A DNA stretch of 64,000 bases from Aegilops tauschii subsp. strangulata (GCF_002575655.3 NC_053037.3:253365135-253429134); one strand, 5' to 3'. Counted from the stretch's first letter, positions 10,804 to 22,537 are shown. Made by a program: numbers and translations. Notes: generated by a model from the letters alone, not told the origin.

Positions 10804-11416
10804 TGCGTGCATGAAGCCTTGGACGAAATATACAAGATGCTACTTCATAACTTTCATCCAGAGGCTATTCTAGGTGCTGCGTCACCTTATTATTGGGCCA
10901 GGCCCATGTAATTTCGAAATACTTGAGTATAGGCTATTTTTAGAGTCCGTATGTGTGGGGAAACAAGAGATAGGGTTGGTTTCGGACCCCTTCCCCAAGG
11001 GCCACGAAATTCCCCCCTCTTCCTCCATATATACAGCCCTTAGGGCGTCGTTTAGACTTTGGGTTTTGTTTAGATTAAAAGTTCGCCATAGCTGCAACTT
11101 CGCGTACTTCGTTTGTGTTCAACGACCAGACAAAGGCGTCACAGAACCCCACCTTGATCAATAAAGCTTTCATCTTATATTCGCAATATCCAGATTGCAA
11201 TCTCAGTTTCTTGCTTGTTCTTCGTTTGCTCGCAGGAAACAGACCCTCGTGGTCAGGTTGATCGTGCTCCGGCGTGGTCAATAACCTCTCGGAGTTGGTT
11301 TAGCGATTGCTTAGGCGCGACGTCCTCGCACGTTCATAGTCGGATCGTCAAAGTCGACTTCCATCAAAGCGATATCCATCATCTCATCGAAAGACGGAAC
11401 ACCTTTGCCTCTATCA
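10500..11416 (+). repeat. LTR3: 3' LTR of A1/A2 composite
   Basis: It is a complete 917-bp A LTR, TGATGTGGAC...CCTCTATCA, with TATATA at 11028-11033 and AATAAA at 11160-11165. It encodes the polyprotein C-terminus, including a GPITRARARQ motif, up to the stop at 10801-10803. Its right neighbour is B2 gag. Confidence 0.9.
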
Positions 11417-12115
11417 TGATGTTGCGCTCACAATCTGAGGTGTGGCTGCTCTAGTAGGTGCGACGGTGGAGGAACCAAGCGGTGGTGGTGAGCATGAACT
11501 AGAATAGTAGTTGTTGTAGTCACCCAATGCATCCTCCTATAACTGTCTCTCAAAGGTACAAGCACGAACATACATACCAGTAATGCAACGAGGAATATAC
11601 TGAAATCGTGCCTGAATATCATGGTTCAAACCACCAAAAAATCTATTCATTGTATCATCCACAGATTCTTCTATGTCACAATGATGCATATAAGATTTGA
11701 ACTCTTGGTAGTAAGCATGAACAGTGTTACTGCCTTGTTTTAATTGTTCCAATTTGCGAAGCAATTCACGATGATAGTAAGGAGGAAAAAATTGTTGTCT
11801 CATTACAGCTTGCAAATCTTTCCAAGTTGTGGGTTGGTTATCAATGTTTTTCTTACAATGCACACTCCACCAAACAGAAGCAAAACCAGTAAATGCTCTA
11901 GTGACAGCTCGTACTCGCTCAAGTTCAGAAAAGTCATGGTGACTAAAAACTTGTTCTACTTCAAGGTCCCAAGCTAGATAAATAGCAGGATTAAATCTAC
12001 CCTCAAATGACGGTAAAGAGATAACCTGACCATGTGCTTGTGTGTGTTGTCCCAACTCTCGTGATGGTGAAGATGTGTCCGTTGTCCAAGAACGTCTATC
12101 TCCGGAACCTGTCAT
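11417..12115 (-). pseudogene. B2 gag-like ORF, third gag type, truncated
   Basis: Start ATG at 12115. About 190 codons encode a Retrotrans_gag-type domain (SVWW, PPYYHRELLRKL, YYQEF, FFGGLNHDI), then a TAG at about 11535. After the stop the frame stays open to the junction at 11417. It sits behind the same leader and LTR type as B1 and B3, but its sequence is clearly different from theirs (PPYYHRELLR against PAYYTRDMIT). No zinc knuckle, protease or RT is seen. It is cut by the A1/A2 composite. Confidence 0.75.
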
Positions 12116-13521
12116 GATTAGTAGAAACAAGAAACAAAATTCGAGAATAATGTTCCTATGAACTACTAGGATGTGGTTGTAAAGTGCTCACAGTAAAGCA
12201 AATATCAATATCTTACAAGTTCTTATCAAGCAGCAGGTAGTGACAGGCAACCAGCGGTGTCAAATAACTCTGAGGGTTGTGTCAAGCGATTGCCAGGGGA
12301 ACGTACGTATACACGGTGCAGAAATATGTGGAGCTGGGTTGGCTATATATGGTAGCAAAATATTAGCAATAATCAATTCAGAGATGCAATGTTGAATAAA
12401 CGCTCAACGACGGTACTGTGCTGGTCCTAGGCTAGACCGGACTAGAGACGCGAGCCTAGAACACTAATGAGGTCACGACGTAGCACAACTAGCATCAATG
12501 AAGGATACTAAGTAGCTCTGGACAGCAAGATATAAGTGAAGATCACAACGGCAGTAAAGATAATGATGAAAAACAACTGCCAAGCAGGATATACAACAAC
12601 TCTCTCTCCAACTTTCCTCTTGAAAGTTTGAGCCAATTTTCTGATAAATTTTTTCAAATAATGCTACTAACTCAAGCTTTCCAATGCAAAAAGAATCACT
12701 CAATTCCGAGTTGATATGAGGAGTCAAAGAATTCTGGAACTGGCTTAAAAAACTGGAATAAGCTGTATCCGCGAACTTCGGTGGGCAAAAAGACCTATTT
12801 AGAAGACGATTTTGAGGTGTCAAATATTGAACTAGTCTCTGCAACTATTTAGATGCGGCTCGTCGCTAGCTTTCATTTGAGTACTCGCGGAGCCAAAACG
12901 GACTTCGTATGAGGAAGTTATGCCTGTTTTACTGAACAGTGCACAAAACAGATTTCAATCCGAATTCAACTACGAGATTGAGTCTAGATAGATCCGAATT
13001 TTGTTTTTTCTTTCTCTTTTTTTTCCTCACACTTTTTTCTTTTTCTTTCTCTCTTTTTTTTCTCTGACTTCTTTTTTTCTCTCTTTTTTTTCTCTGTCTT
13101 TTCTTTCTCTCCCTCTTTCCAAGACAAACTAGATAAGATGCAGATTGGATCAAGCGAAGATGTGAACGACCTCAACTATGATTGTGACAATGAACTATGG
13201 GTAGCACATGGTGGAAATTGATGGATGGTGTGGTGGACAGCGGAAGGGATAACGATGCAGTGGCGACGTGAATAATGTGAACAGAACTCGAAACTCTAAA
13301 CGAACTAAACACTAAGACCAGCAACTCGACACGACGATGCAACCGATAATTCAATAATGCAAACAATGAAAAGAAAATTGCAAAGGCTCGGACTGGCTTG
13401 GACAAAAGGATGAATAGATCTAACTTTTTTGTGGCTTTTTCTTGGACAATAGGGAAGAAAATAAATCTAAACTAGGGGAAACTGGAAATTCTCACCGAGC
13501 AACCTGAAAACTGATACCACT
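12116..13521 (-). other. B2 leader with primer-binding site
   Basis: The minus-strand leader has the primer site at 13511-13519 (CTGATACCA on the plus strand), then a long pyrimidine-rich stretch on the plus strand (about 13001-13125, mostly T with CT), and the conserved A/B block at about 12200-12475 next to gag. No coding potential is evident. Confidence 0.75.
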
Positions 13522-14505
13522 TGATAGAGGCAAAGGTGTCCCGTCTTTCGATGAGATGGTGGCTATCATTTTGGAGGAAGTCGACTTTGACGATCCGACT
13601 ACAAACGTGCACTACGTTGCGCCTTAGCAATCGCTAAACCAATCTCCGTGAGGTTACCGACGATGCCGGAAGCACGATCAGCCTGACCACGATGGTCTAT
13701 TACTGCATGCAATCGAAGACCAAGCAAGAATATGATAAAAGCAATCTGAATATTGCAAATATGGATGAAGTATTGATAAAGGTGGGGATCCGTAAGCGGT
13801 CTTGGTTTGATCGCTGGACACAAACGAAGTACACGAAGTTGCAATGGCTAACTTTTAACTAAACAAATCCCAAGCAAAAACCTACTAGATGGATCTACTT
13901 ATATAGGAGCAAGGGGTGGAGGCCAAGGAGGTGGGAGGACGTCCCAAGGCAGCCTAAAACCAACCCTAGGTCGTACAAGGCTCATGGGCCCAAGTGGAGG
14001 TGATGTAACACCTTTGGACTTGTTGTTTGACTCAGATTCTGCTGCAGCGTCAGATTGTTTCGTCCATATCTCAACGCTCCGGACGAATTTAAATGTGAAT
14101 CCAGTTGGGTTGGAAAGAGGACGAAATCTACTTTCCAAGCAAAAAAGAATCACCCAATTCGGAGTCCGTATGAAAAAGTTGTTAGCGTTTTGAGTCAGGT
14201 ATGTCTGTGCAGTCCGAATCTGAATGCAGAACGTGAGAGACTTGGACTCTATCTTCTCTTGGCCCAAAAGTGACGTGAGGGGACTTTTTGAACAGAACCT
14301 AAACTTCTCCTTTTCCCCTATCTTCATATGTGGATTGTACAAATGTCCCATACACCTGCAATTAGACAAAACACAAAAGTGTGTGAAGTATTTTTGTTCT
14401 GGATAACATAAATAGATTATTGAATAATTTGCACTAGAGATCACCTGACAAATATGCATGTATGCAATATTTTTGGTCGTATCCAAGGTAGTCATGTCCT
14501 CATCA
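13522..14505 (-). repeat. B2 5' LTR
   Basis: It is a complete B LTR of 984 bp. Read on the minus strand it is TGATGAGGACATGACT...CTATCA. A long open frame (stop near 13899) spans its U3, as in the other B copies. It is flanked on the right by the TSD copy TCTAC (14506-14510). Confidence 0.9.
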
Positions 14506-14510
14506 TCTAC

Positions 14511-15189
14511 AATGTTCAGACCACCAAACACATGCAAAACTAGTAAAAGCACAAACAGCAGCAGGAACACGTCTCTCCTCAGGATATTCTAAACATGTAA
14601 AACGTTGTTCAGTTTCTAACTCCCAGGTAAGATATATATCAGGAACATATCTACCCTCAAATGGTGGAATATTCAATTTTAGTTTAGGAAGATGGTCATG
14701 AGCTTGTACCTCAGGTGGTGCAGCCCTACCGTTGCGATGATATGCATGAGGATGACCTCGTGGTGGTGGTGCTGGTGGTTGCACGTAGTTCTGATTTTGG
14801 TCAATCCCATCCTCTTAATGGTCCTCCACCTTTGCAGTAGCAGCAGGAGCTATAGAAGCATCAACAGCGGCACCCGAATTTCGCCGAGGGTCAATTGGAA
14901 CGCGCTGTGCTCGTCCCACTTGATTTGGAAGGCGACGTTGTTGTTGTTGTTGTAGAGGTGCGACAGCTGCAGCGGCTGGTGGTTGTGAAAGACACGCGAG
15001 CAATTCATTAAACCTGTTATCGAGCTTTGTTTCGAACGCCTTCTCAATGCCATCTATCTTCTCCATGGCCTCTTCAAATCTGTTTAGCACATCTTCCACC
15101 TGTCCACTCATCATTTGCTGAAACTTATCATGTAACTCTTTGTTCATCATGTTCTCCCAGTCAATCTCGTCGGGTTGTGATCCTGCCAT
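14511..15189 (-). pseudogene. A0 gag, N-terminal part
   Basis: ATG at 15189. The frame reads through the charged N-terminal helix and the Q-rich linker, with a short deletion and a TAA at about 14815, then resumes in frame with the conserved [15 protein letters not shown] region up to SEHCR, where B2 interrupts it. It continues at 613-1127. It differs from both A-I (A2) and A-II (A5) N-termini. Confidence 0.85.
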
Positions 15190-15451
15190 GGTTAGCAGCA
15201 ATAGAAACAAACAAGAATATGATCCTACAGACTACTAGAAAATGGCGGTGGTGGGGTGTCACAAATCCGTCAAGCAGATCTCAAATTCTTACCAGTTCTT
15301 ACCCAGCAGCAGGTGGTGAACGGCAACCGTTGTAGTCAACACTCTCAAATCTTGGATAGAGCGATTCCCAGGGAGAGTCAAACGCACGTTGTAGATGTAT
15401 GTGGAGCTGGGAAGGCTTATAATATGGTAGCAAAAAAAACGTCAGCAATAA
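15190..15451 (-). other. A0 leader, gag-proximal part
   Basis: It matches the conserved pre-gag block (for example GCTGGGTAAGAACTGG on the minus strand). The leader continues across B1 at 20218. Bases 15447-15451 (AATAA) are the B1 TSD. Confidence 0.8.
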
Positions 15452-16433
15452 TGATAGAGGCGAGGGTGTCCCGATCTTTCGATGAGATGATAACTATCGA
15501 TTTGATGGAGACGACTTTGACGATCCGACTACAAACGTGCACGACGTTGCGCCTTAGCAATCGCTAAATCAATCTCCCGAGGTTACTGACGATGCTGGAA
15601 GCATGATCAGCCTGACCACGTAGGTCTATTCCTGCAAGCAATCGAAGAACATGCAAGAATATGATGAATCAATCTGAATATTGCGAATATGGATGAAGTA
15701 TTGATAATGGTGGGGACCCGAAAGCGGTCTTGGTCTGGTCGTTCGACACAAACGAAGTACACGAAGTTGCGTTGGCTAACTTTTAACTAAACAAATCCCC
15801 AGGAGAAAGCTACTAGATGGATCAACTTATATAGGAGCAAGGGGTGGCGGCCAAGGAGGTGGGAGGACGTCCCAAGGCAGCCTAAAACCAACCCTAGGTC
15901 GTACAAGGCTCATGGGCCCAAGTGGAGGTGATGCAACACCTTTGGAATTGTTGTTTGACTCGGATTCTGCTGCAGCGTCAGATTGTTTCGTCCATATCTC
16001 AACGCTCTGGATGAATTTAAAGGTGAATCCAATTGGATTGGAAAGAGGACGAAATCTACTTTCCAACAAAAAAAGAATCACCCAATTCGGAGTCCATATG
16101 AAAAAGTTGTTGGCGTTTTGAGTCAGGTATGTCTGTGCAGTCCGAATCTGAATCCAGAACATGAGAGACTTGGACTCTATCTTCTCTTGGCCCAAAAGTG
16201 ATGTGAGAGGACTTTTTGAACAGAACCTAAACTTCTCCTTTTGCCTTATCTTCATATGTGGATTATACAAATGTCCCATACACCTGCAATTAGACAAAAC
16301 ACAAAAGTGTGTGAAGTATTTTTGTTCTGGATAACATAAATAGATTATTGAATAGTTTGCACTAGAAATCACCTGACAAATATGCATGTATGCAATATTT
16401 TTGGTCGTATCCAAGGTAGTTATGTCCTCATCA
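15452..16433 (-). repeat. B1 3' LTR
   Basis: 982 bp, ending next to the polypurine tract at 16434. It encodes the C-terminal 200 or so codons of the B1 ORF down to the stop at 15827. Confidence 0.92.
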
Positions 16434-17830
16434 TCCTCCCCTTCTTGAAAACAAAGCCGTCCTCGGCGTTGCTTAATCTGAAATCTGGCTAACACAAGAG
16501 ACATGGGGTACACGTTGTATATGTATATGTCATCCGTTTTTACTGATCTCATTTGGTGCACATGTGACATAGTTATACAAAAGCACCCTTCAAAAGTCGT
16601 GAATTGTAAAGCCAATATATTATCACAAGAAGTCAAAGGCATGAAAATATTGCAACTCAGTTTGCACATATAAGTGAAGCTCTTATTCATATCAAAAGAT
16701 TGACAATGCTTATCATTAAACCATCCCAACATTGATGAACCATCACCAAGATTAGAGGTCATATCAAAATGATTAAACATTGGCACAATTATTTTCAAAC
16801 ATATTTGATCCAAATCTGATTTATTCCCTGATTCACTTGATTCTTTTGCATCGATAGTTAATTCAATGGGTTCACTCAAAATTGTTTGATCACATGGCAA
16901 AGTCAAATCATCAACATAGTCCTCTAAAGTAGCTGGTGTGATCAAAGTAGTGGGTAGCTCACCGCATGGTGCATTTAAATTGACAAGACATTCATCATAC
17001 TCATGTGGAGGTGGAAGATTAGTATCTTTGTCATTACTTCTTATGATCAACTCAGATGATGTAGGCACTCTCGGTGATGATGTGTCACATGGTGGAGGTG
17101 ATGTAGTCCTCACAACAACGGATGTGGTTGTCATAGTATGCCTAGCAGTGGAAGGGACAACCGTATCAACTCTTGGAATGTGCATCTCGTGCTTGTTCTC
17201 CTTGTGGGCAACACGTCGTTTTATTTCCTGTTCAGCTTTGCAAGCAAGATGAAACAAATGGTCCATAGGATAACACTCTTCATGAATTAGTATCTCCTAA
17301 ATGTCACGATTTAATCCTCCTCAAAATCTATCCATAAAATCTTCTTCACTTTCTGCTAAAGAGGAATGCAGCAAGGTAGTTTGTAAAGTATCATAATATT
17401 TCGTTACGGTGTCACTACCTTGTTTTAAATGTTGCAACTTTGTAATCATGTCACGAGTATAATAAGCGGGAATGAATGTATGTCGCATGGCAAGTTTCAA
17501 CTCATCCCAAGTAGTAGGTATATCATTAGGGTGCAACCGACAATATTCACTCCACCAAACTACAGCATAACCAGTGAAAGAACCAACCGCAACCTTAACT
17601 TTTTTACGTACATCAAAATTATTGGAAGCAAATATATTATTTATGTCAAACTCCCATTCAATATATAAAGCAGGTCTAAAACGGCCATTAAATGGTGGTA
17701 TCGAAACATTAACCTCATCATGTGCATTTGGATGTTTGTGCACTTCTCGTGACGGTTGTGGTATTTGCATAGGTGATGGCACGTCTCCCACGATCGACAA
17801 ACCCCATGAATTGACTCTAGATCCTGTCAT
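15827..17830 (-). pseudogene. B1 gag-only ORF with LTR-encoded tail, two stops
   Basis: ATG at 17830; 667 sense-codon positions in one frame, homologous to the intact B3 ORF. Two in-frame stops occur where B3 has Trp (TGG to TGA, about 17323) and Gln (CAG to TAG, about 17297). Both fit C-to-T change at methylated cytosines. A gag-like domain lies at about residues 45-210. Then comes a region of unknown function, then the polypurine-encoded QEGEDDE and a tail of about 200 residues from the 3' LTR. No zinc knuckle is visible. It probably encoded a capsid-like protein. Confidence 0.8.
16434..16446 (-). other. B1 polypurine tract
   Basis: TCCTCCCCTTCTT on the plus strand (AAGAAGGGGAGGA in the element) is identical to that of A2 and abuts the 3' LTR. 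Confidence 0.9.
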
Positions 17831-19231
17831 GATTAGTAGAAACAAGGAACAAAATTCAAGAATAATGTTCCTATGAACTACTAGGATGTGGTGGTAAAGC
17901 GCTCACAGTAAAGCAAATATCAATATCTTAGAAGTTCTTACCAAGCAGCAGGTGGTGACAGGCAACTAGTGGTGTCAAATAACTCTGAAGGTTGTGTAAA
18001 GCGATTGCCAGGGGAACGTACGTATACACGGTGCAGAAATATGTGGAGCTGGGTTGGCTATATATGGTAGCAAAATATTAGCAATAATCAATTCAGAGAT
18101 GCAATGTTGAATAAACGCTCAACGACGGTACTGTGCTGGTCCTAGGCTAGACCGGACTAGAGACGCGAGCCTAGAACACTAATGAGGTCACGACGTAGCA
18201 CAACTAGCATCAATGAAGGATACTAAGTAGCTCTGGACAGCAAGATATAAGTGAAGATCACAACGGCAGTAAAGATAATGATGAAAAACAACTGCCAAGC
18301 AGGATATACAACAACTCTCTCTTCAACTTTCCTCTTGAAAAGTTTGAGCCAATTTTCTGATAAATTTTTTCAAAGAATGCTACTAACTCAAGCTTTCCAA
18401 TGCAAAAAGAATCACTGAATTCCGAATTGATATGAGGAGTCAAAAAATTCTAAAACTGGCCTGAAAAACTGGAATAAGCTTTGTCCACGAACTTCGGAGG
18501 GCAAAAAGACCTATTTAGAAGCCGATTTTGAGGTGTCCAATAGTGAACTAGTCTCTGCAACTATTTAGATGCGGCTCGTCGCTAGCTTTCATTTGAGTAC
18601 TCGTTGAGCCAAAACTGACTTCGTATGAGGAAGTTATGCCTGTTTTACTGAACGGTGCACAAAACAGATTCCAATCCGAATTCAACTACGACATTGAGTC
18701 TAGATAGATCCAAATTTTGTTTTTTTTCTTCTCTTTTTTTTTCCTCACACTTTTTTTCTTTTTCTTTCTATCTTTTTTTCTAAACTTTTTTTTCTCTCTT
18801 TTTTTTCTCTTTTTTTTTCTCCCTCTTTCCAAAACAAAATAGATAAGATGCAGATTGGATCATACGAAAATGTGAACAACCTCAACTATGATGAAGACAA
18901 TGAACGGTGGGTAGCACGTGGTGGAAACTGATGAATGAGATGGTGGACAGCGGAAGGAATAATGATGCAGCGGCGGCGTGACTAATGTGAACAGAACTCG
19001 AAACTCTAAAAAAACTAGACACTAAGACCAGCAACTCGACACGATGATGCAACCGATAATTCAATAATGCAAACAATGAAAAGAAAACTGCAAAGGCTCG
19101 GACTGGCTTGGACAAAGGATGAATAGATCTAACTTTTTTTGTGGCTTTTTCTTGGACAATAGGTAAGAAAATAAATCTAACCTAGGGATAACTGGAAATT
19201 CTCACTGAGCAACCTGAAAACTGATACCACT
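17831..19231 (-). other. B1 leader with primer-binding site
   Basis: The primer site is at 19221-19229 (CTGATACCA), pairing with initiator tRNA(Met). A T-rich run (18719-18830) and the conserved A/B block (about 17925-18190) follow. No other feature seen. Confidence 0.8.
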
Positions 19232-20212
19232 TGATAGAGGCGAGGGTGTCCCGATCTTTCGATGAGATGATAACTATCGATTTGGTGGAGACGACTTTGA
19301 CGATCCGACTACAAACGTGCACGACGTTGCGCCTTAGCAATCGCTAAATCAATCTCCCGAGGTTACTGACGATGCTGGAAGCACGATCAGCCTGACCACG
19401 AAGGTCTATTCCTACAAGCAATCGAAGAACATGCAAGAATATGATGAAGCAATCTGAATATTGCGAATATGGATGAAGTATTGATAATGGTGGGGGTCCG
19501 AAAGCAGTCTTGGTCTAGTCGTTGGACACAAACGAAGTACACGAAGTTGCGTTGGCTAACTTTTAACTAAACAAATCCCCAGGAAAAAGCTACTAGATGA
19601 ATCTGCTTATATAGGAGCAAGGGGTGGCGGCCAAGGAGGTGGGAGGACGTCCCAAGGCAGCCTAAAATCAACCCTAGGTCGTACAAGGCTCATGGGCCCA
19701 AGTGGAGGTGACGCAACACCTTTGGAATTGTTGTTTGACTCGGATTCTGCTGCAGCGTCAGATTGTTTCGTACATATCTCAACGCTCTGGACGAATTTAA
19801 AGGTGAATCCAATTGGGTTGGAAAGAGGACGAAATCTACATTCCAACAAAAAAAGATTCACCCAATTCGGAGTCCGTATGAAAAAGTTGTTGGCGTTTTG
19901 AGTCAGGTATGTCTGTGCAGTCCGAATCTGAATCCAGAACGTGAGAGACTTGGACTCTATCTTCTCTTGGCCCAAAAGTGACGTGAGAGGACTTTTTGAA
20001 CAGAACCTAAACTTCTCCTTTTGCCTTATCTTCATATGTGGATTGTACAAATGTCCCATACACCTGCAATTAGACAAAACACAAAAGTGTGTGAAGTATT
20101 TTTGTTCTGGATAACATAAATAGATTATTGAATAGTTTGCACTAGAAATCACCTGACAAATATGCATGTATGCAATATTTTTGGTCGTATCCAAGTAGTT
20201 ATGTCCTCATCA
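19232..20212 (-). repeat. B1 5' LTR
   Basis: 981 bp, TGATGAGGACATAACT...CTATCA on the minus strand. The TATA box (TATATAA) is at 19607-19613. It is flanked on the right by AATAA. Confidence 0.92.
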
Positions 20213-21031
20213 AATAATCAATTCAGAGATGCAAAGTTGAATAAACGCTCAACGACGGTACTGTGCTGCTCCTAGGCTAGAACGTGCTAGAGACGCGAGC
20301 CTAGAACACTAACAAAATCACGGCGCTGCACGTACACAAGGAAAAAGCACACTCTGGAAGTTTTTTCGCTCTGTTTTTTTTTGCGCTTCTCTTTTTTTTG
20401 TGAAAAATCACTATGATGGCACGTGGCTCAAAAGACTCGGAAAAGGCTAAAAATAGGATAGGGAAAACTATTTTTGCCTGCGAAAATTTTGGCCTAAAAA
20501 CTGCCCGGGGGTCTCCAGACTTTCTTTTTCCGAAACCTACTCAGGCAAGGAAACACGAATCGGAAATTAGACGGACCTCGAAAACAAACCTAATATGAAA
20601 GTAACTCGGATTGGTGGTGGATATATGGTGGTAGGATAGGGCAGCGGTGGTGGTATATGGATACGGATTGGTGGTGGTATATGGATACGGATTGGTGATG
20701 GTATATGGAGATGGATCGGCGGCGGATAAGCGGTGGTGGTAGATGGCAGGGCCGATGATGATGGTGCAGGGGTGGCGTGACAACTTATGACCAGAACTCG
20801 AAACTCTAAAAGACTAGACTCTAAGACCAGCAACTAGACACGACGATGCAACCGCAAATTCAACAAAGCAAAATACTGAAAAGACTATGCAAAGGCTCAG
20901 ATTGGTTCGGATATGATGAACTAACCCTAGTTTTTGGCTTTTTCATGGACTATAGGTATGAAGAACAGACTCGATCTAAACTACGAAAAATTGGAAAATC
21001 TCACCGAGCAACCTGGAAATCTGATACCACT
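20213..21031 (-). other. A0 leader, LTR-proximal part, with primer site
   Basis: It resumes after the B1 TSD with the conserved block (AATCAATTCAGAGATGC), then T-rich runs, a GGTGGTATATGGATACGGATT tandem repeat (about 20610-20730) and the primer site at 21021-21029. No ORF. Confidence 0.8.
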
Positions 21032-21952
21032 TGATAGAGGCGAAGGTGTCCCGATGTTTCGATGAGATAGCAATCGTTTTCTGTGGGAGTGGAATTTGAC
21101 GATCCGACTACGAACGTGCGAAGACATCGTGCCTTAGCAATCGCTAAACCAACTTCCGAGGGGTTATTGACCATGCCGGAGCACGATCAACCTGACCACG
21201 AGGGTCTATTTCCTGCGAGCAAACGAAGAACAAGCAAGAAACTGAGATTGCAATATGGATAGTGCGAATAAAAGAGGAAAGCTTTATTAATGAAGGTGGG
21301 GTTCTGTGACGCCTTTGTGTGGTCGTTGAACACAAACGAAGTATGCGAAGTTGCAGCTATGGCGAACTTTAAATCTAAACAAAACCCAAAGTCTTAACGA
21401 TGTCCTAAGGGCTGTATATATGGAGGAGAGAGGGGGGAATTACGTGGCCCTTGGAGGAGGGGTCCGAAACCAACCCTAACTCTTGTTTCCCCACACATAC
21501 CGACTCTAAAAACTGCCTATAATCAAGTATTTCGAAATTACATGGGCCTGGCCCAAAAATAAGGTTATGCAGCACCTAGAATAGCCTCTGGATGAAATTT
21601 ATGAAGTGGCATCTTGTATATTTCGTCCAAGGCTTCATGCAGTCATTATGGTGGCTTCAAAGTCCTGGAATCATCACTTGTAACTCCGTTCTTGTTCCCC
21701 TTGCGCATGCCATCATCTCCATGCTTGAACTTGCTCCAAGGTTTATCTTTCTTGTCCAAGCGAGGCCCTTCATTTGTAAGCAAAACAAATGTATCCAATT
21801 TAGGCAGCATCATATTCTCATGAACATTAGAATCGTTACTAAGAAACGAAAGTACCTGATAATTCAATTGGCGTGCGCGAGCTCTAGTAATTGGTCCAGT
21901 ATGTATAGCAGTAGGGGATGTGGGTGTAACAATGGTATTGATGTCCTCATGA
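21032..21952 (-). repeat. A0 5' LTR with altered terminus
   Basis: About 921 bp. In the element's sense it begins TCATGAGGAC instead of TGATGAGGAC (substitution at 21951), so the normal TG terminus is lost. It directly joins C1 U3 sequence (GGAGGTCCGG). Confidence 0.8.
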
Positions 21953-22537
21953 GGAGGTCCGGACGTCCGTAGATCTTCGGATGTCCGTAGATTATGTTCT
22001 GTTGCCACGGCATCGGACGTCCGTAGGTGTCCGGTCGTCCGGTCGCCCGGTCTTCCTCGGACTTTCGCTAATTTCATTCTGTTGGAGTAGCGTCGGTCGT
22101 CCGGAGGCGTTCGATCGTCCGGAGCCTGGAAGGTGTCGGATGTCCGGTCCTGGACGGTCGTCCGGTCGCTGTAGCATTTGCAGGCCTGAGTTCCTTGAGC
22201 TGTTGTGACCTCCAGGGGTCGGACGTTCGGGCTGGGCCGGTCGTCCGAAGCCTGTAGCTTCCGTGGCAGCTCTTCTTCTTGACCTTCGCGCTTGGTGTCC
22301 TCGCCATCTTGTCCGTTGTATGTAGATGTTCTGTGGCTTGCCCCTTAGTACCTGATCACACATAGTGTTTCCGCTTGAGGTAGCAGTCATGTCTCATGCG
22401 TAGAAATTGGTAGTTCGGAAAGGAGCGAGTTCACCTTATCTTCGATAGACTTCGCTCTAGCTCTTGTCATTGGTCCAAGTGGTGTCGTTGGAGGTGTAGA
22501 TGCGTCCATGGGGATAATCGAGGGATGCTCGCCATCA
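21953..22537 (-). repeat. C1 3' LTR, U3 part
   Basis: It holds the first 585 bp of the LTR (TGATGGCGAGC from the polypurine side), with repeated CGGACGTCCG-type palindromes (about 21955-22250). It is cut by A0. It matches the C1 5' LTR 36719-37288. Confidence 0.85.

Larger units (their letters stand above)
1231..11416 (+). mobile_element. Three-LTR family A composite (A1 + A2)
   Basis: The order is LTR1 (1231-1956, 5'-truncated), leader and first 111 gag codons of A1, LTR2 (3504-4419), complete A2 interior, LTR3 (10500-11416). The simplest history is that A2 inserted into A1 gag (left TSD CACTG, 3499-3503) and its 3' LTR then recombined with the A1 3' LTR, removing the rest of A1. The right flank TGATG (11417-11421) would then be the A1 TSD; its left partner was lost at the 1230 junction. 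Confidence 0.75.
1128..14505 (-). mobile_element. Family B element B2, interrupted by A1/A2
   Basis: B2 is a minus-strand family B element inserted in A0 gag, flanked by the TSD TCTAC (1123-1127 and 14506-14510). In its own order it has a 5' LTR (13522-14505), primer site, leader, gag-like ORF (12115 down to 11417), then the foreign A1/A2 composite (1231-11416), and a 103-bp remnant of its 3' LTR (1128-1230). The 3' part of gag, the polypurine tract and most of the 3' LTR are missing, apparently deleted together with the start of A1. Confidence 0.8.
15452..20212 (-). mobile_element. Family B element B1, full-length, TSD AATAA
   Basis: This 4,761-bp element has both LTRs (982 and 981 bp), primer site, polypurine tract and one gag-like ORF, flanked by AATAA (15447-15451 and 20213-20217). 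It is inserted in the A0 leader. It has no protease, RT, RNase H or integrase, so it is non-autonomous. I count about 22 LTR differences by eye, roughly 2%, suggesting a fairly recent insertion. It is the reference copy for family B. Confidence 0.92.
613..21952 (-). mobile_element. Family A element A0, disrupted by B1, B2 and D
   Basis: A0 is a minus-strand family A element in pieces: 5' LTR 21032-21952, leader 20218-21031 plus 15190-15446, gag 14511-15189 plus 613-1122. The breaks are explained by insertion of B1 (TSD AATAA) in the leader and B2 (TSD TCTAC) in gag, and by the D LTR at 612. The 5' LTR abuts U3 of C1, so A0 inserted into the 3' LTR of C1; the right TSD would be GGAGG (21953-21957). 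Its pol and 3' LTR would lie left of the window. Confidence 0.8.

Noticed and set aside
10874..11164. 96-codon ORF repeated in every A LTR (R/U5, for example 10874-11164)
   Set aside because: It spans the TATA box and the AATAAA signal, its start lies upstream of the promoter, and some copies break the frame. It recurs only because the LTR does.
13001..13125. T/CT-rich tract in B2 leader as a terminator or second polypurine tract
   Set aside because: It is far from any LTR start, and the true tract AAGAAGGGGAGGA is identified in B1 and B3. It is left as low-complexity leader.
12984..13175. Lys/Arg-rich small ORFs in B leaders
   Set aside because: They are translations of the homopurine tract and vary in length and frame between copies.
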